From Spiro-02 sp964465155 (GTDB lineage: Bacteria > Spirochaetota > Spirochaetia > Sphaerochaetales > Sphaerochaetaceae), in NCBI GenBank assembly GCA_964465155.1, contig CAYXIH010000063.1, positions 1-11,461 of the forward strand: a stretch of 11,461 nucleotides of DNA. The letters run 5' to 3'. Shown piece by piece: positions 11,143 through 11,461 of the stretch. Within the stretch, counting starts at the first letter, position 1; each line of letters opens with the position of its first letter. The position numbers and the translations under genes are program-made. The notes beneath the pieces were generated by a model that was given only the letters and a program-made list of their open reading frames with translations, was not told where the DNA came from and made no database searches.

Positions 11143-11461
11143 CTAAAAATTAAAGAATCTATAGTTGGCTGTATCGTCCAATGTTTCCTTCAAGTTCATC
11201 AAAGAATTACCGGACCGATCGATTTGTTTCAACTGCAGCACGCTGTAATTGTTGTTACCAATCGTCACCGTTTTACAGACTTTGTCCATGATCCATTCTG
11301 GCTTATCATTTACTACAATGCCCAATCCAGTTTGAGTCGCTGCTGTTGTTTCAAAGAACGGATAGGCAAATTTGTCAACTGCTGTTTCCGTTTTCTGTAT
11401 CTGCATGGTACTTGCCCAAATCCATTGTTCATATGTAGGCAGCAGTCTGCAAGAATCAGCA
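11143..11461 (-). CDS. C-terminal fragment of a protein resembling the C-type-lectin/FGE-like or DUF1566 fold (partial, runs off the right edge)
   Basis: The frame is open from the right edge to a stop at 11143, giving at least 105 residues; an ATG at 11406 is internal, not the start. The visible chain opens with CRLLPTYEQWIWAS, close to the C-R-L-P-T-x-x-E-W-E-x-A motif of formylglycine-generating-enzyme-like and DUF1566 domains, and ends in YRFFNF. The rest (TGLGIVVNDKPEWIMDKV, TVTIGNNNYSVLQ) is not recognised. Base composition is clearly more AT-rich than the genes to the left, suggesting acquisition by transfer. Such folds occur in surface adhesins, phage receptor-binding proteins and the variable proteins of diversity-generating retroelements. 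Which applies here needs the upstream part. Confidence 0.6.
   Translation of the reverse strand, partial: ADSCRLLPTYEQWIWASTMQIQKTETAVDKFAYPFFETTAATQTGLGIVVNDKPEWIMDKVCKTVTIGNNNYSVLQLKQIDRSGNSLMNLKETLDDTANYRFFNF

Noticed and set aside
1..11461. CRISPR array, insertion sequence, rRNA genes or riboswitch.
   Set aside because: No regularly spaced repeats, transposase motifs, rRNA segments or recognisable riboswitch cores were found on either strand by eye.

Overview
The window looks like a piece of a draft spirochaete genome, most likely a Sphaerochaeta-like organism. This is an inference from a moderately high GC content, tightly overlapping operons, a lipoprotein with an L-A-A-S-C lipobox, and a small exported protein of a type I associate with spirochaetes; no rRNA or marker gene proves it. 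Two runs of exactly 100 N (5380-5479 and 8496-8595) are placeholder gaps. Both fall inside genes and both appear shorter than the sequence they replace.

Left part (1-4801): the 5' end of mutS2 and the ribosome-assembly GTPase gene rsgA lie on the minus strand, overlapping by 20 bp. Diverging from rsgA is a compact four-gene plus-strand operon: an iron-dependent alcohol dehydrogenase, a pentapeptide-repeat protein with a Cys/His N-terminus, a glyoxalase-II-like metallo-beta-lactamase-fold hydrolase and an aldo/keto reductase with two Fe-S cysteine motifs. Three of the four suggest reactive-aldehyde metabolism. The divergent promoters overlap, and a 9-7-9 inverted repeat lies over them.

Middle part (4798-7862): a minus-strand operon whose genes overlap or are separated by 1 bp encodes a CmpB-like membrane protein, the PLP-homeostasis protein YggS, a small two-helix exported protein and an RluA/RluD-family pseudouridine synthase (gapped). 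Upstream is a 345-bp AT-rich gap without a credible protein gene. It carries a perfect sigma-54 promoter pointing right, a 20-bp dyad about 90 bp upstream of the predicted start, and an intrinsic terminator in the same direction that no protein gene can use. Together these predict an undescribed sigma-54-dependent small RNA of about 89 nt with a CCUCC motif that could pair with Shine-Dalgarno sequences. This is the strongest candidate for something new.

Right part (7863-11461): a two-gene minus-strand operon encodes a flavodoxin-domain protein and a YtcJ-like amidohydrolase (gapped). Diverging from it is a lipoprotein gene with a DUF1566-like C-terminus. Next come a tRNA-Val(UAC) with its own strong promoter and terminator, a short orphan RelB/DUF6290-type antitoxin whose stop codon abuts the tRNA promoter, two strong inverted repeats, and the 3' end of a lower-GC gene whose product resembles the C-type-lectin/FGE-like fold. 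This last section looks like accessory DNA.
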